Assembly: GCA_016784735.1 (NCBI GenBank) | Contig: JADHUC010000055.1 | Location: 1 to 44,448, forward strand | Direction: 5' to 3' | DNA: 44,448 nt | DNA from: Pirellulaceae bacterium | Lineage (GTDB): Bacteria; Planctomycetota; Planctomycetia; Pirellulales; Pirellulaceae | Part shown: positions 33,949-43,210 of the stretch, in pieces | Layout of the letters: every line of letters begins with the position of its first letter | Position numbering within the stretch: the stretch's first letter is position 1 | Program-made: the position numbers and the translations under genes | The notes under the pieces: model-generated | Databases searched by the model: none | The model's input: the letters and a program-made list of their open reading frames with translations, nothing else | What the model was told of the DNA's origin: nothing

Positions 33949-35556
33949 TTGAGGGTTGTGCCAGTGTCGTATTATACGTTGTTGACCGGCGCTACTGGGC
34001 TGGTTGGCCGCTATCTGATTCGCGATCTTCTTAGCCGCGGCCATCGGCTTGCGGTTCTCGTTCGGTCGAGCCGGAAGGAAACGGCTCGCGAGAGAACCGA
34101 AGCTATTCTGCAGATGTGGGAAGCTCTGTCGGGCCAGCCTATGCCTCGCCCGATCTGTCTCGAAGGTGACGTCAACCAGCCCGGTCTCGGCTTGAAGCCG
34201 TCGGATCGCGAGTGGGTCGCGGAGAACTGCGATCGTATCATCCACAACGCGGCCGTGTTGACGTTCCACGGGAAGGACCGAAATGACGATCCGTGGCGGA
34301 CGAACTTAGGTGGCACACGGAATACGTTAGATGCGTGCCGCGAGCTGGGGATTCTCGACCTGCACTACGTTTCCACCGCCTACGTCTGCGGAACGCGACC
34401 GGGTGTAATTCGCGAGGATGAACTCGACTGTGGACAGGACTTCCGCAACGACTACGAGCACAGCAAGTTCCTTGCCGAGAAAATGGTCCGCGACGCTGAT
34501 TTCCTGGAACAGCTCACAGTCTATCGGCCCGTCGTTATCGCCGGCGACTCGGAATCCGGATACACGAACACGTATCACGGGTTGTATACATACCTGAGAC
34601 TGATAAGCGTGCTGGTATGGAATCAAGAGCCCCAGCCTGACGGCCGCAGATACACACCGGTACGTCTGAACATGACCGGTGAGGAGAAACGGAATATCGT
34701 GCCGGTCGATTGGACCTCCGCAGTCCTCTGTCGGCTGTTCGAGACACCGGAGGCCCACGGCGGTACGTATCACCTTAGCCCCAAGGATCCGCTCACGCCC
34801 AGGGAGATCATCGAGGCCGGCTACAAGTACTTCAATTCTTATGGCGTCGAGTTTTTTGGGCCGGAAGCGAACGCGGCGGGCAGCGCCGGCGACATGGACA
34901 AGGCTTTTCAAGAAAACAGGGAGATTTACCAATCGTACGAAGCAACCGACCCGACGTTTGACACGACCAACACGGATAGGTTCGCCGGGGATCTCCCTTG
35001 TCCGAAGATCGACGAGGCCATGTTGCACCGGTTTTGGAAGTATGGCGAGGAGGATCGTTGGGGCAAACGGCGTCCGCCGAAAGCGGTGGTTCCCTTTTGG
35101 GTGGACGACTCACTGGATAATACCGCAACGCAGACGCAGACGCAGACTTCGGACGGGTTGAGCGGGACGGACCGATTGGATATGCCGTTGACCATCGGCC
35201 TCGACATCTTGGGGCCGGGCGGTGGACAGTGGCAAGTGCTACTGCGAGGAGCCAGCCTGGGGGACGTGGAAAAGGGACTCCCATCTGAGGCCGCAGCAAT
35301 CTTGAGGATTTCTGTTGACAACTGGCAACGGTTGCCCGAACAGTCCAGAGACGAGGCAATTCGTCAGATGTCAGAGAATCTGGAGGTTCTGAACGGCGTC
35401 GCAGCGGAGACTCTGGCTGGCTGGCTGCACGGAACCCTGGTTTCACGCGCGCCCAAGATTCGCCAAGTGCGTGCCTGCGAGGCCAGTTGTCGAAACAAAG
35501 ATAACGGCGCACGCACCAAATCACCGTCTCGCTCGAAGGCGACCTCTCAAGGCTAG
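33949..35556 (+). CDS. Thioester-reductase-like SDR fused to a C-terminal SCP2-like domain
   Basis: 535 residues. Residues about 5-270 form an extended SDR of the NAD-binding-4/thioester-reductase type: TGATGLVGRYLIRDL, then IIHNAAVLTF, VSTAYVCGT and the catalytic YEHSKFLAE. A helical region follows. A TQTQTQ-rich linker (about residues 390-400) leads to about 80 residues resembling a sterol-carrier (SCP2) lipid-binding fold. Thioester reductases release acyl chains from carriers as aldehydes or alcohols. SCP2 folds hold lipids. The start may be TTG 33949 or one of the GTG codons just after it. Its place beside the acyltransferase and sugar genes suggests a lipid substrate, but the IS remnant between them weakens the link. 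Confidence 0.75.
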   Translation: MRVVPVSYYTLLTGATGLVGRYLIRDLLSRGHRLAVLVRSSRKETARERTEAILQMWEALSGQPMPRPICLEGDVNQPGLGLKPSDREWVAENCDRIIHNAAVLTFHGKDRNDDPWRTNLGGTRNTLDACRELGILDLHYVSTAYVCGTRPGVIREDELDCGQDFRNDYEHSKFLAEKMVRDADFLEQLTVYRPVVIAGDSESGYTNTYHGLYTYLRLISVLVWNQEPQPDGRRYTPVRLNMTGEEKRNIVPVDWTSAVLCRLFETPEAHGGTYHLSPKDPLTPREIIEAGYKYFNSYGVEFFGPEANAAGSAGDMDKAFQENREIYQSYEATDPTFDTTNTDRFAGDLPCPKIDEAMLHRFWKYGEEDRWGKRRPPKAVVPFWVDDSLDNTATQTQTQTSDGLSGTDRLDMPLTIGLDILGPGGGQWQVLLRGASLGDVEKGLPSEAAAILRISVDNWQRLPEQSRDEAIRQMSENLEVLNGVAAETLAGWLHGTLVSRAPKIRQVRACEASCRNKDNGARTKSPSRSKATSQG

Positions 35557-35707
35557 CTGTCAACCGTGTTCTCGGACGGATGCGCTAAGGCGCGGGCGTC
35601 ATGACCAGTGCGGAGTTCGGGAAGTACCCCGCCGCAGCACGTCGGACTCGAAACCTGGAATCCGACGCTGCATCCCCGGCAAACGAGAGCCGAGAGGAAG
35701 ACACCGT

Positions 35708-37027
35708 TCAACCCAGAGTCCACGGCTTTCGGTACTCGTAGTGCAGCAGTTCGTTCGCCTCGTCCGAGTTGGTGAAACGTTCGTTCTCGGCGTCCCACAG
35801 AAGGCGTTGGCCGACTTTCAGCGAGATGTTGGACATCAGGCTGAAGGATGTCGAACGGTGGCCGATCTCGACATCGGCGTTGGGTTTCTCACGCGTCCGC
35901 ATGCAGTCCAGGAAATTGCGGGCGTGCAACGCCGTCAGGTTGCGGTTGTCGCCCGTGGCCTGGACCTCCTCCGGATCCATTCTTGGCGTGCGGTCCTGGA
36001 ATTGGCCGCCACGTTCGGGTGCCACGTGGTATCCGCGTCCGTCGACATAGACGGTGCCCTTCGTACCGCGCAACTCGATCTCGCCGTACGGGAATGGCTT
36101 GTTGCCGCTGGTTTCGTACTGTCCGAAAATGGCCAAGCGTCCCGAGGCAAATTCGAAGTTGGCCTGCAGTGTGTCGGGGATCGTCCGATCGTCGTCCACC
36201 GCGTACTGTCCGCCTACGGTGCATACGGCCGACGGAGCCAACTCGCCGGTACACCAGCGGATTGCGTCCAGAAAATGGACTCCCCAATTCCCCATCTGCG
36301 ACGAGTACAGTTCCCACCAGCGGAACTTGTACGGAGCGATATTCTCCTGATAAGGTCGTTTGGGCCGCGGCCCCAGCCACATGTCCCAATCCAGTTCCTT
36401 GGGCGGGGCCGCCGGTTTCTGCTTGCCGATCCCTGCGGGATACATGTTGCTCAATCGGTACGCCGTGCTGACACAGATTCGGCCAAAGTCGCCGCGCATG
36501 GTACGTTCGACCAAATCCCGGTACAACGGCGAACTGCGACGGTGCGTGCCCACCTGGACCACGCGGTTGTTGCGCCGAGCCGCCTCGACCATACGCCGAC
36601 CTTCGTGGATGGTGATCGACAGCGGCTTTTCTACGTAAACGTCCTTTCCCGCATCGCACGCCATGACCGTTTGAATCGCGTGCCAATGGTCGGGCGTGGC
36701 AATCACCACGGCGTCGATGTCCTTGCGTTCGATCAATTTGCGAAAATCCCCGCACGTCTCTTTTCCGCCGCCTACCTTTTCGTTGACCTTGGCCAGCGTG
36801 TTTTGGTCCACGTCGCACAGAGCCACGATCTGGATGTCGTCTTGCGCCATGAACGCATCGATCAGTTGGCCGCCCCGATTGGCGACGCCGATAAACCCGA
36901 GTCGAACGCGATCGTTGGCTCCTTGAATCGTTGAAGCTCGGGCAACAGCAGTTGTCGTCGCCGCCAGCCCCAAGGCGGTCGCGGCACTGGTTTTGTTGAA
37001 CGCGCGTCGAGTGATTTCGTTCTTCAT
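35708..37027 (-). CDS. Tat-exported Gfo/Idh/MocA-family oxidoreductase
   Basis: 439 residues beginning with a twin-arginine signal (TRRAFNK followed by an Ala-rich hydrophobic stretch to about residue 32). The Rossmann domain then starts VRLGFIGVANRGGQL. VIATPDHWHA and the EKPLSITIHEGRRM motif carry the conserved Glu-Lys-Pro of the family. The C-terminal substrate domain ends in a typical HYEYRKPW. These proteins oxidise or reduce sugars with NAD(P), and planctomycetes have large Tat-secreted families of them. Because it is exported, it is unlikely to be the missing NDP-hexose 3-ketoreductase of the deoxysugar pathway. Confidence 0.93.
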   Translation of the reverse strand: MKNEITRRAFNKTSAATALGLAATTTAVARASTIQGANDRVRLGFIGVANRGGQLIDAFMAQDDIQIVALCDVDQNTLAKVNEKVGGGKETCGDFRKLIERKDIDAVVIATPDHWHAIQTVMACDAGKDVYVEKPLSITIHEGRRMVEAARRNNRVVQVGTHRRSSPLYRDLVERTMRGDFGRICVSTAYRLSNMYPAGIGKQKPAAPPKELDWDMWLGPRPKRPYQENIAPYKFRWWELYSSQMGNWGVHFLDAIRWCTGELAPSAVCTVGGQYAVDDDRTIPDTLQANFEFASGRLAIFGQYETSGNKPFPYGEIELRGTKGTVYVDGRGYHVAPERGGQFQDRTPRMDPEEVQATGDNRNLTALHARNFLDCMRTREKPNADVEIGHRSTSFSLMSNISLKVGQRLLWDAENERFTNSDEANELLHYEYRKPWTLG

Positions 37028-37059
37028 CGGCTTCTCTCCTGTCTTCTGACTTCGCTGCG

Positions 37060-37461
37060 TTATGGAAACAATCCCAGTTTCATCCAGTGTCGCCTCGCCA
37101 TCAACTGCGTCGGCGCGTTCATTCGCAACTTTTCTATCGTAGCTCGTCCAGTCGGCGTTCTTCCCACGATCGTGCCCGTATCGATATCAACGCCGAAGTG
37201 CTCAGCCCACAGATTCCGGCGCGGATGAAATAACGGAACGCTTGATTCGGACTCAGTATCAAACACTTCGATGTGGTCGCTCTTGCGAAGATTGCACGAA
37301 CGGCACGAAAGGGCCAGGTTGCTGTCGTGCTCCAGGCCGCCTCGCGTCACAGGGATGACGTGTTCGACCTCGAAGGGGAAGTTGAAAATGACTTCGGGAG
37401 CGTGGCAGTACTCGCAGCAATGGCGAGCGCGTCTGGCGACAGAAGAGTAATGCGGATTCAT
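37060..37461 (-). CDS. HNH endonuclease family protein
   Basis: 133 residues. A zinc-type HNH core is plain: CEYC near residues 16-19, EVEHVIPVTRGG with the catalytic His34, then the Asn of SNLALSC and CRSCN, giving two CxxC pairs. A conserved C-terminal extension (ARRHWMKLGLF) is typical of planctomycete and cyanobacterial HNH proteins. Its ATG overlaps the stop of the upstream 120-residue gene by four bases (ATGA), so the two are co-translated. Such orphan HNH genes may derive from mobile elements. No restriction or toxin partner is recognisable. Confidence 0.88.
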   Translation of the reverse strand: MNPHYSSVARRARHCCEYCHAPEVIFNFPFEVEHVIPVTRGGLEHDSNLALSCRSCNLRKSDHIEVFDTESESSVPLFHPRRNLWAEHFGVDIDTGTIVGRTPTGRATIEKLRMNAPTQLMARRHWMKLGLFP

Positions 37462-37820
37462 GAACGCAGCTCGTCGGCCAACGCGGTCGCCCGGTCGGTC
37501 GCCGCACGCACTTCGGCTTCCACCAGAGCGTCCAACTCCGTTTGTTCTTCTCGGGAAAGTGACGAGTCACTGTCCCGCGCAGTTCGCCAGCATTCCATGA
37601 GTTCCTTCAGACGCTCTTGCTGCTCAGCGGTGAAGAGGGGATCCGGCTTCTGATGTTGAACGACGACCAACGTCCCAAGCTCTTCGCTCGTGAGTTCATG
37701 CGTCAAAGCGTCCAACGCCTCTCCGACAGTCTTTCCCGACGACTGGTGATGGCCGGCAATTGCTCGATACTCCGTGCCGCCGCGATCGCTCAGGATGGGT
37801 AAGATGGTCACTGCAGTCAT
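37458..37820 (-). CDS. Hypothetical protein co-translated with the HNH gene
   Basis: 120 residues. The N-terminal half (TEYRAIAGHHQSSGKTVGEA, then a helix DALTHEL) resembles small antitoxin- or HicB-like folds only vaguely. The C-terminal half is a charged helix rich in Glu, Arg and Ala (EQQERLKELMECWR, TELDALVEAEVR). I do not recognise a family with confidence. The four-base overlap with the HNH gene shows a conserved functional pair in the sense of shared translation. It might regulate or position the nuclease. Confidence 0.65.
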   Translation of the reverse strand: MTAVTILPILSDRGGTEYRAIAGHHQSSGKTVGEALDALTHELTSEELGTLVVVQHQKPDPLFTAEQQERLKELMECWRTARDSDSSLSREEQTELDALVEAEVRAATDRATALADELRS

Positions 37821-37900
37821 CTGCCTATTGCCTCAGCATTCGTTAGTCCCACTTAATTATCCTCGATAACATGGAACAATACAACGGTGCGAATCGGGAT

Positions 37901-39079
37901 TCACTCCGCTTCCATCTTGGACTCCTCAGTCCACTTCGCGTGGGCCGCTTCGCGTTCCTTGTCTTCGATGAAACCGAACGTGTAGACATAGTACAGCGTG
38001 TCCGGACTCTCGCGGAGCAGTTTGAAACCGTATTGCGCGGGATCTTTGCCCAAGAGCCGTAGCAAAATGACGAGCGCCACGTCGCGCACCTCGATCTTGA
38101 TCGAGCCGTTCTTCTTCAGCGCCTGGTTGCTCCACGTATGGCAGACCGTCTTGTTTTCCAACAGCGACTTGAGTAACGGGATGTGTTCCTCGCCACCGTA
38201 CTTGCCAATGGCGATAATGGCATACTGCAACATCGACGTCGACGTGGTCCGCTGGCTGATTATCTTCTTGGCCTGCTGTAGCGCCGCTTTCTGGAGATCG
38301 TATTTCAAGGCCAGCATCATTCCGTAGTGCGAAGTCGTGGAAGTGCCGGAAGTCACCCATTCCTCCAGCAACTTGACCAGGACCGATGTATGTTTGCCAC
38401 CGGTGATCGCCTGCTGCACCGGCTGCTGATTCAACAGCGAGTACAATTGACTCATGCCCAGGGAATTCTGCCCCACGGCCTTATCCGAGCCGATCAGCAG
38501 CAACGTGGCCATCGTCTGCGGCGGAATTTCGTTGGTCTGGTTGATTCCGCCCGCCACGTTCGGCTGTAGCGAAGCCACGCGAAAGGCGAACAATTGGGGC
38601 AATTCGGCCGAGCCCTTCTCGCAAGCCGACAACAACGACGCTTCGGAGCGGACCATCTCCGCGAACAGCTTGCGGGCATCGCGATCGCCACCAACAGCAT
38701 CCTTGTACCGTTTCCACCCCGGCAGACCGTGATCCTCTTTGCCCTCGGCATCGTCAATGAACGCCGTAAGTCGGGCCTCCAGTTCGCTTTGCAGCACGCA
38801 GGCCAGGATGTGATGAACTCGAATGCGAACCTCCAAGTCCGCATCGTTTAGCGCCTCCATCAGGACCCCTTTTGCCGCGAGGCCCTGACTGACGAGCTTC
38901 TTCTCCGCAGCATCGCGCACGACGTAAGTGCTGTCGCCAAGCTGCTGAACCAGCTCCCGCTGAGCCGCTGTCGGCTGCGGATCGACGAGTCGATCGGCAG
39001 TGTCTTCGGCCCCTACGGCCCGCGTCGACAAGCCGAGCACTAAAAGCCAGTTCACGCCAAGCGTCAAGTAACGGACCAT
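37901..39079 (-). CDS. Secreted HEAT-like repeat protein
   Basis: 392 residues with a signal peptide (ending near TRAVGA). Helical repeats follow, the first reading LVQQLGDSTYVVRDAAEKKL and NDADLEVRIRVHHIL, in the style of HEAT or armadillo repeats common in planctomycete periplasmic proteins. There are no catalytic motifs. A decayed second copy of its leader and first codons lies at 41646-41873 on the far side of the next gene, so the region has been duplicated. Function unknown; probably a binding or scaffold protein. Confidence 0.72.
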   Translation of the reverse strand: MVRYLTLGVNWLLVLGLSTRAVGAEDTADRLVDPQPTAAQRELVQQLGDSTYVVRDAAEKKLVSQGLAAKGVLMEALNDADLEVRIRVHHILACVLQSELEARLTAFIDDAEGKEDHGLPGWKRYKDAVGGDRDARKLFAEMVRSEASLLSACEKGSAELPQLFAFRVASLQPNVAGGINQTNEIPPQTMATLLLIGSDKAVGQNSLGMSQLYSLLNQQPVQQAITGGKHTSVLVKLLEEWVTSGTSTTSHYGMMLALKYDLQKAALQQAKKIISQRTTSTSMLQYAIIAIGKYGGEEHIPLLKSLLENKTVCHTWSNQALKKNGSIKIEVRDVALVILLRLLGKDPAQYGFKLLRESPDTLYYVYTFGFIEDKEREAAHAKWTEESKMEAE

Positions 39080-39143
39080 GTCAGAAACCTCACGTAGGGT
39101 CTTGCGATACCATCTCGATTATACGCAAAACTACGAGCGTGGC

Positions 39144-41570
39144 TCAATTGGACGGTTCCGGATCGCCTGCAGGCCAAGGACCAATGGAGCGTCGGGAAGG
39201 CTTATTCTGTCGGTAGCGTTCCAGTTCTTGCTCGATCCAATTGGCAAGTGATTCCTTTTCCACGCGGCGAGCCGCCTGGAGTGCCCGTTCGGCGACGAGT
39301 GCGGCGTTTGGAAACTGCCCGTTCTCGGCATGTCCGGCCGCCAATACGGCCATTGCGGCCGCGTCGGTGTGGCGGGTCAACCTGCAAGCCCTTTCGGCCA
39401 GCGCGACCGCTTCCTTGCCGTCACGCAGGTTCTCTTCATTGGCCGTAGCGAGCACGGAGGCCAAGCCAACCAGGGCCGGTATATAATCGGGCCCCAGTTC
39501 GACGGCGCGGCGGTAATGGCTTGCGGCCTCGTCCAGTTTCCCCGTCGTGAGGAGGCCATCCGCCGCGTCGACACTTGCGCGAGCGTCTTCGTACGTCCCA
39601 TCCAAGCGGATTGCCATGTCCATATGGGCCTGACCTTCCTTGATTCGGCCGAGTCCCGACAGCGTCGCTCCCAGCATCATGTGGGAGTCGACATCATCCG
39701 GATCGATTTGCAGCGCCTTGCGCAACGGCTCGACGGCCTCCTGGAACTTGCCCTGCCGGCCTCTGGCCGAACCAAGGTCCTTGTAGGCGTTGCCGAAGTC
39801 GGGGTCGAGTTCAATCGCCTTGAGGAAGAATCCCTCCGCCTCGTCGTACTTCTCTTTGAGCGCCAAGACGACGCCCAGGCCGTGGACCGCTTCCGCGTGG
39901 TTTGGGTCGAGCGAAAACGCCATGCGGTAAGCCCGCTCTGCGGCGTCGAAGTCTTCGGTATGGAAGGCGCCGAGGCCGGCTCGGAAGTAGGATTCGCCGT
40001 CGACAAATTGCTGGCGAATGGTCTTGATCGCGCCGGGCGTCGTATTGACGAACTCGGGGATGTTGGCGGCCGTCTCGGACGTCGTGAATCGATCCAGTTC
40101 GACCGCAGGACTGCTCCGCCCATCTGCGTCGATGTGAGTCAAGAGAAGCTGGGTGTAGGGCGAGCGGGCTTTGGAAGAGAACACCAGCCAGCGGCCGTTG
40201 GGTGACCAACTGTGCCAGGAGTTCATCCTGCGGGAATTGCAGCGAAGCTTCCTGGCCTCGCCGCCCTCGGATGGAATGATGTAGAGTTCGCTGCCCGGTT
40301 GGAGCAGCATGAAGCTCTCGGCCTTGCAGAAAACGATCCACTTGCCGTCGGGCGAGTATTTGGGAAAGTAATTGCTCATTCCATCATTCGCAGCACCGGC
40401 CAACGGCTCCGGCTTGCCTCCCTGGCCATCGTTGAAAAGAATCCGGTAAAGGTCGAACTTGAACTTCCTGCTACCATCAATGAACTCGGCGCAGTCCTCG
40501 CGGTCCAGGAGCACCGACTTCTTCTTGCGCATCTTCTTCGGGTAGTACGCTTCGTTCCGGGCAAAAACGATGTACTTCCCGTCGGGGCTCCAGACCGGAT
40601 TGCTCTGAACAAACCGCTTGTCATCAGCGCCAGGCAGTGCGCGAAACTCCCCTGTACTCCGGTCATAGACGACCAGAATCCCTTTGACCGGAAAAAATAG
40701 CTGGCTGAATTCCAGATCGTCCAAAGGAACGAAAACGGAGAAGTCCTTCACCGTACTCACCACGTACCTGCCGTCCGGGGAAACCTGCGACAGAAGGCCG
40801 AAGGTCTCGTCTTCGTCCTCCCGCTTGTAGTCACACCACGTGATGATCTTGTTGTTGTCCAGAATGATCTCCTCGGTCACGGGGCAAATCACGTAGGACC
40901 CTTTGTCATTGGCGTAGTCGACGTCCATCCCAAGGCAGGTGCCATCGGCGGAAAAAGAGTGGCAGTTACCACACACCGGCAGCTTCTCCAACACGACCGG
41001 AGGCTGCTCTTTGGACGAGATCTCGCCGAACCGCCACCGGATGTAGGAAGCCGGGTCTGCGACGGCCTCCACAAAGGGCAGATGGACTTCGCGATAGAAC
41101 AGGGGGGCTCCCACTTCGTCCGCGGATGTGCTGATGGAGACATTCGCACCTGAGAGGATTTGTTGGGGGTCTTTGCGGCGGATGCCGAGGACGGTGATCG
41201 CTGCTTCTTTCTCCCGGCTGCGGCGTTTGATGGTTTCCCACTGGTCGTCTGTAGGCGCCCACCGCACATCGCGGGTCAAGAAACTCGTCCGCTCACCGCC
41301 ATCCTGAAAGCGGATTGTGACCAGCCACGTGTCCGAATCGGTTCCGTCGTCTTGCCAGCGGAAAGTGGGAGCCGGGATTTCCGGTGGGAACAGCGTCTGG
41401 TCGAGCGGGTAGTCGATCGTCAATCTGCCGTATTCCCTGTTCTCCTCGTAAGCAGCGAGGACTTCGTCGATCCGCACAGTGGGTTCGCGAAAGGCGACGA
41501 ACCAAGCGACCAGAACACCGGCCGCCGCGAGAACAACGCCTAATATCGCGTACACCAGGGGTTTGCGCAT
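39144..41570 (-). CDS. Membrane-anchored beta-propeller (PD40/TolB-like) and TPR protein with a CxxCH motif
   Basis: 808 residues. An N-terminal helix (about 6-27) anchors it to the membrane. An Ig-like region follows, then CGNCH at residues 200-204, a c-type heme-binding signature. TolB/PD40-like propeller blades come next (SPDGRYVVST, SPDGKYIVFARN, SPDGKWIVFCK, SPNGRWLVFSSK). From about residue 520 there are several TPR repeats (AYRMAFSLDPNHAEAVHGLG, FLKAIELDPDFGNAYKDLG and others). This is a periplasmic scaffold-type architecture. Whether heme is attached is not known, since the surrounding domain does not look like a classic cytochrome. Confidence 0.82.
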   Translation of the reverse strand: MRKPLVYAILGVVLAAAGVLVAWFVAFREPTVRIDEVLAAYEENREYGRLTIDYPLDQTLFPPEIPAPTFRWQDDGTDSDTWLVTIRFQDGGERTSFLTRDVRWAPTDDQWETIKRRSREKEAAITVLGIRRKDPQQILSGANVSISTSADEVGAPLFYREVHLPFVEAVADPASYIRWRFGEISSKEQPPVVLEKLPVCGNCHSFSADGTCLGMDVDYANDKGSYVICPVTEEIILDNNKIITWCDYKREDEDETFGLLSQVSPDGRYVVSTVKDFSVFVPLDDLEFSQLFFPVKGILVVYDRSTGEFRALPGADDKRFVQSNPVWSPDGKYIVFARNEAYYPKKMRKKKSVLLDREDCAEFIDGSRKFKFDLYRILFNDGQGGKPEPLAGAANDGMSNYFPKYSPDGKWIVFCKAESFMLLQPGSELYIIPSEGGEARKLRCNSRRMNSWHSWSPNGRWLVFSSKARSPYTQLLLTHIDADGRSSPAVELDRFTTSETAANIPEFVNTTPGAIKTIRQQFVDGESYFRAGLGAFHTEDFDAAERAYRMAFSLDPNHAEAVHGLGVVLALKEKYDEAEGFFLKAIELDPDFGNAYKDLGSARGRQGKFQEAVEPLRKALQIDPDDVDSHMMLGATLSGLGRIKEGQAHMDMAIRLDGTYEDARASVDAADGLLTTGKLDEAASHYRRAVELGPDYIPALVGLASVLATANEENLRDGKEAVALAERACRLTRHTDAAAMAVLAAGHAENGQFPNAALVAERALQAARRVEKESLANWIEQELERYRQNKPSRRSIGPWPAGDPEPSN

Positions 41571-41645
41571 AACTATTTGTTCCTGCCATTCTCTCAGGCC
41601 GACGCATGAATCACGTTGAAGGCCGGCTGACGAGCCGTCCCTTCC

Positions 41646-41824
41646 TGGCTGATGAACTTCTTCGCGGCATCGCGCACGGCGTAAGAGCTATCGCCGAGCT
41701 GCTGAACCAACTTTCGCTGAACCGCTGTCGGCTACGGAACGACGAATTGATCCGCAGGGTCTTGGGCCCATGCGGCCCGTGTCGAAGAGCCGAGCGTTAC
41801 AGGCCCGGGCAAGTAACGGCCCAC
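41646..41824 (-). pseudogene. Decayed partial copy of the HEAT-like gene (37901-39079)
   Basis: On the minus strand from GTG 41824 the sequence follows the first codons of the HEAT-like gene. It is readable as VGRYL, then STRAAWAQDPADQFVVP, a TAG stop, then PTAVQRKLVQQLGDSSYAVRDAA. The intact gene has STRAVGAEDTADRLVDP, CAG, then PTAAQRELVQQLGDSTYVVRDAA. Thus a Gln codon has become amber (41732-41734). About 12 bases are missing early on, and homology stops shortly after KKFISQ. Nucleotide similarity continues upstream to about 41873, covering the leader of the intact gene (38885-39130). It is a truncated duplicate. Confidence 0.85.
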
Positions 41825-42049
41825 GTCAGGACTCACGTGGGCCCTTGCGATGCCAATTCGATTATATCCGAAAGAGACCAGAATTGGATGTAGGCGTGTT
41901 GCTTCATTTGCGTTTGTCGAGATTTTCTGAGCAAATGGCTGAACTCGTCGGAAATGGAACTCGCCGTCGACGAAATCAACTCGCAAACCCACGCAGCGAT
42001 CCCGCGCCGAAGCACGGGATCGCTGCCAAGCACGGAGGGAATGTCACGA

Positions 42050-43210
42050 TTAGAATCCGAAACCAACGCGCGCATAGAAGCCATCAATGGCGAGGTCGTT
42101 CAGCAGATGAACGTTTTGACCCTCCATGTGCGAGTCGCTGAACACGCGCGAGTCGGCCACATTGAACCAATTCGTCAATTGGTATCCCGCGCTGGCGTCC
42201 CATTGCACTCGGCGGAACTGACCACGGTAGGTCACGGCGGCGGTCATCTCGACAATCGGCGTCAGACGCGTTTCGTCGTATCTAACGTCCGTCGGCACGC
42301 CCGGTTCGTCGTCCGGGATGAACGTACGAGTCTGCATGGTTCCCACCAGCAGGCCGCCTTTGGCGCCAATGTCGAATGTCAACGAGGGTAACACGTACCA
42401 GCGAAGGTCCGTGCCCATGACCAAACCACCGCCCGTGTATTCGGTCTCTTGAAATGGCGAAAACGCCGTCTGGAAATCGCCGCCCGTATAGGTCACTTGG
42501 AACGACTGGCCGACGTCGGCCGCGCGGCCACCCCCGCTGAGCCGTAGTGTAAGCGAGTCGGCGAGGATCAGGGACTGAGCGAGTTCCAAATCGTACGTCT
42601 GGTAATTGAAACGCAGCAATGCGCTGGCTTGTGTCGCGCGATCATCCGGCGTTATGGTGTTTGGCGTTCCGGTGAGCGTGTTGTCGATATCGTCGTTCTC
42701 GCTGTTGTCGCTGCTGATGAAGGACGCTCGCAGCGATCCGATATGTCGCTCCGTTGCCTGGGTATCGAAGTCTGTGTAGCGGAAAACAAACTCGGGTCCA
42801 CCCGCGCCACCTTGGGAAAAACGCCTGCCGACGGCAAAGCGAAATCCCGTAGCGTAATCGGTGTCAATGGCGAGTACCGTTCCCACCGCCCCCCGATCCT
42901 GAACGCCACCAATGTCGGTAATACCATATTGGTTTGATGCGTTGCGCTGGGTCCAATACAGGTAATCGAATTCGGTGATCCAGGCAGGCGAACCGTCGGT
43001 CGCCAAGCCAGGCTGTGCGTATACGACGCGTTCCTCCTGCATGTACTCCATGTTTTCCAGTTCGGCAATACGGGCCTCCAAAGCTGCCAACTCGTTGGTG
43101 TACGAAACCGGCTGCTGGGCGAACGCCGTAGATCCTGAGATGGCTGCGGCCATCACCGCCAGCAAAACCGCCGCTCCGGCGGCATTGCGGGAAATAGTAA
43201 TCCAATTCAT
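42050..43210 (-). CDS. Lpg1974-family outer-membrane beta-barrel protein
   Basis: 386 residues from the ATG preceded by GGAG. The frame runs on to 43279 without support. A signal peptide ends near STAFAQ. A short coiled coil (ELAALEARIAELEN) follows, then FDYLYWTQRN, the usual opening strand of the Lpg1974/Legionella-type pore protein. Alternating aromatic and polar strands run through to the C-terminal FYARVGFGF, an outer-membrane type ending in Phe. Likely a porin-like or structural outer-membrane protein. It stands alone, with non-coding DNA on both sides. Confidence 0.85.
   Translation of the reverse strand: MNWITISRNAAGAAVLLAVMAAAISGSTAFAQQPVSYTNELAALEARIAELENMEYMQEERVVYAQPGLATDGSPAWITEFDYLYWTQRNASNQYGITDIGGVQDRGAVGTVLAIDTDYATGFRFAVGRRFSQGGAGGPEFVFRYTDFDTQATERHIGSLRASFISSDNSENDDIDNTLTGTPNTITPDDRATQASALLRFNYQTYDLELAQSLILADSLTLRLSGGGRAADVGQSFQVTYTGGDFQTAFSPFQETEYTGGGLVMGTDLRWYVLPSLTFDIGAKGGLLVGTMQTRTFIPDDEPGVPTDVRYDETRLTPIVEMTAAVTYRGQFRRVQWDASAGYQLTNWFNVADSRVFSDSHMEGQNVHLLNDLAIDGFYARVGFGF

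Noticed and set aside
35471..36934. 487-residue plus-strand open frame
   Set aside because: It is antisense to the clearly real Gfo/Idh/MocA gene and shows no domain or signal of its own.
35708..37027. Gfo/Idh/MocA gene as the missing NDP-hexose 3-ketoreductase
   Set aside because: KijD10-like ketoreductases share this fold, but this protein has a twin-arginine export signal, while nucleotide sugars are cytosolic.
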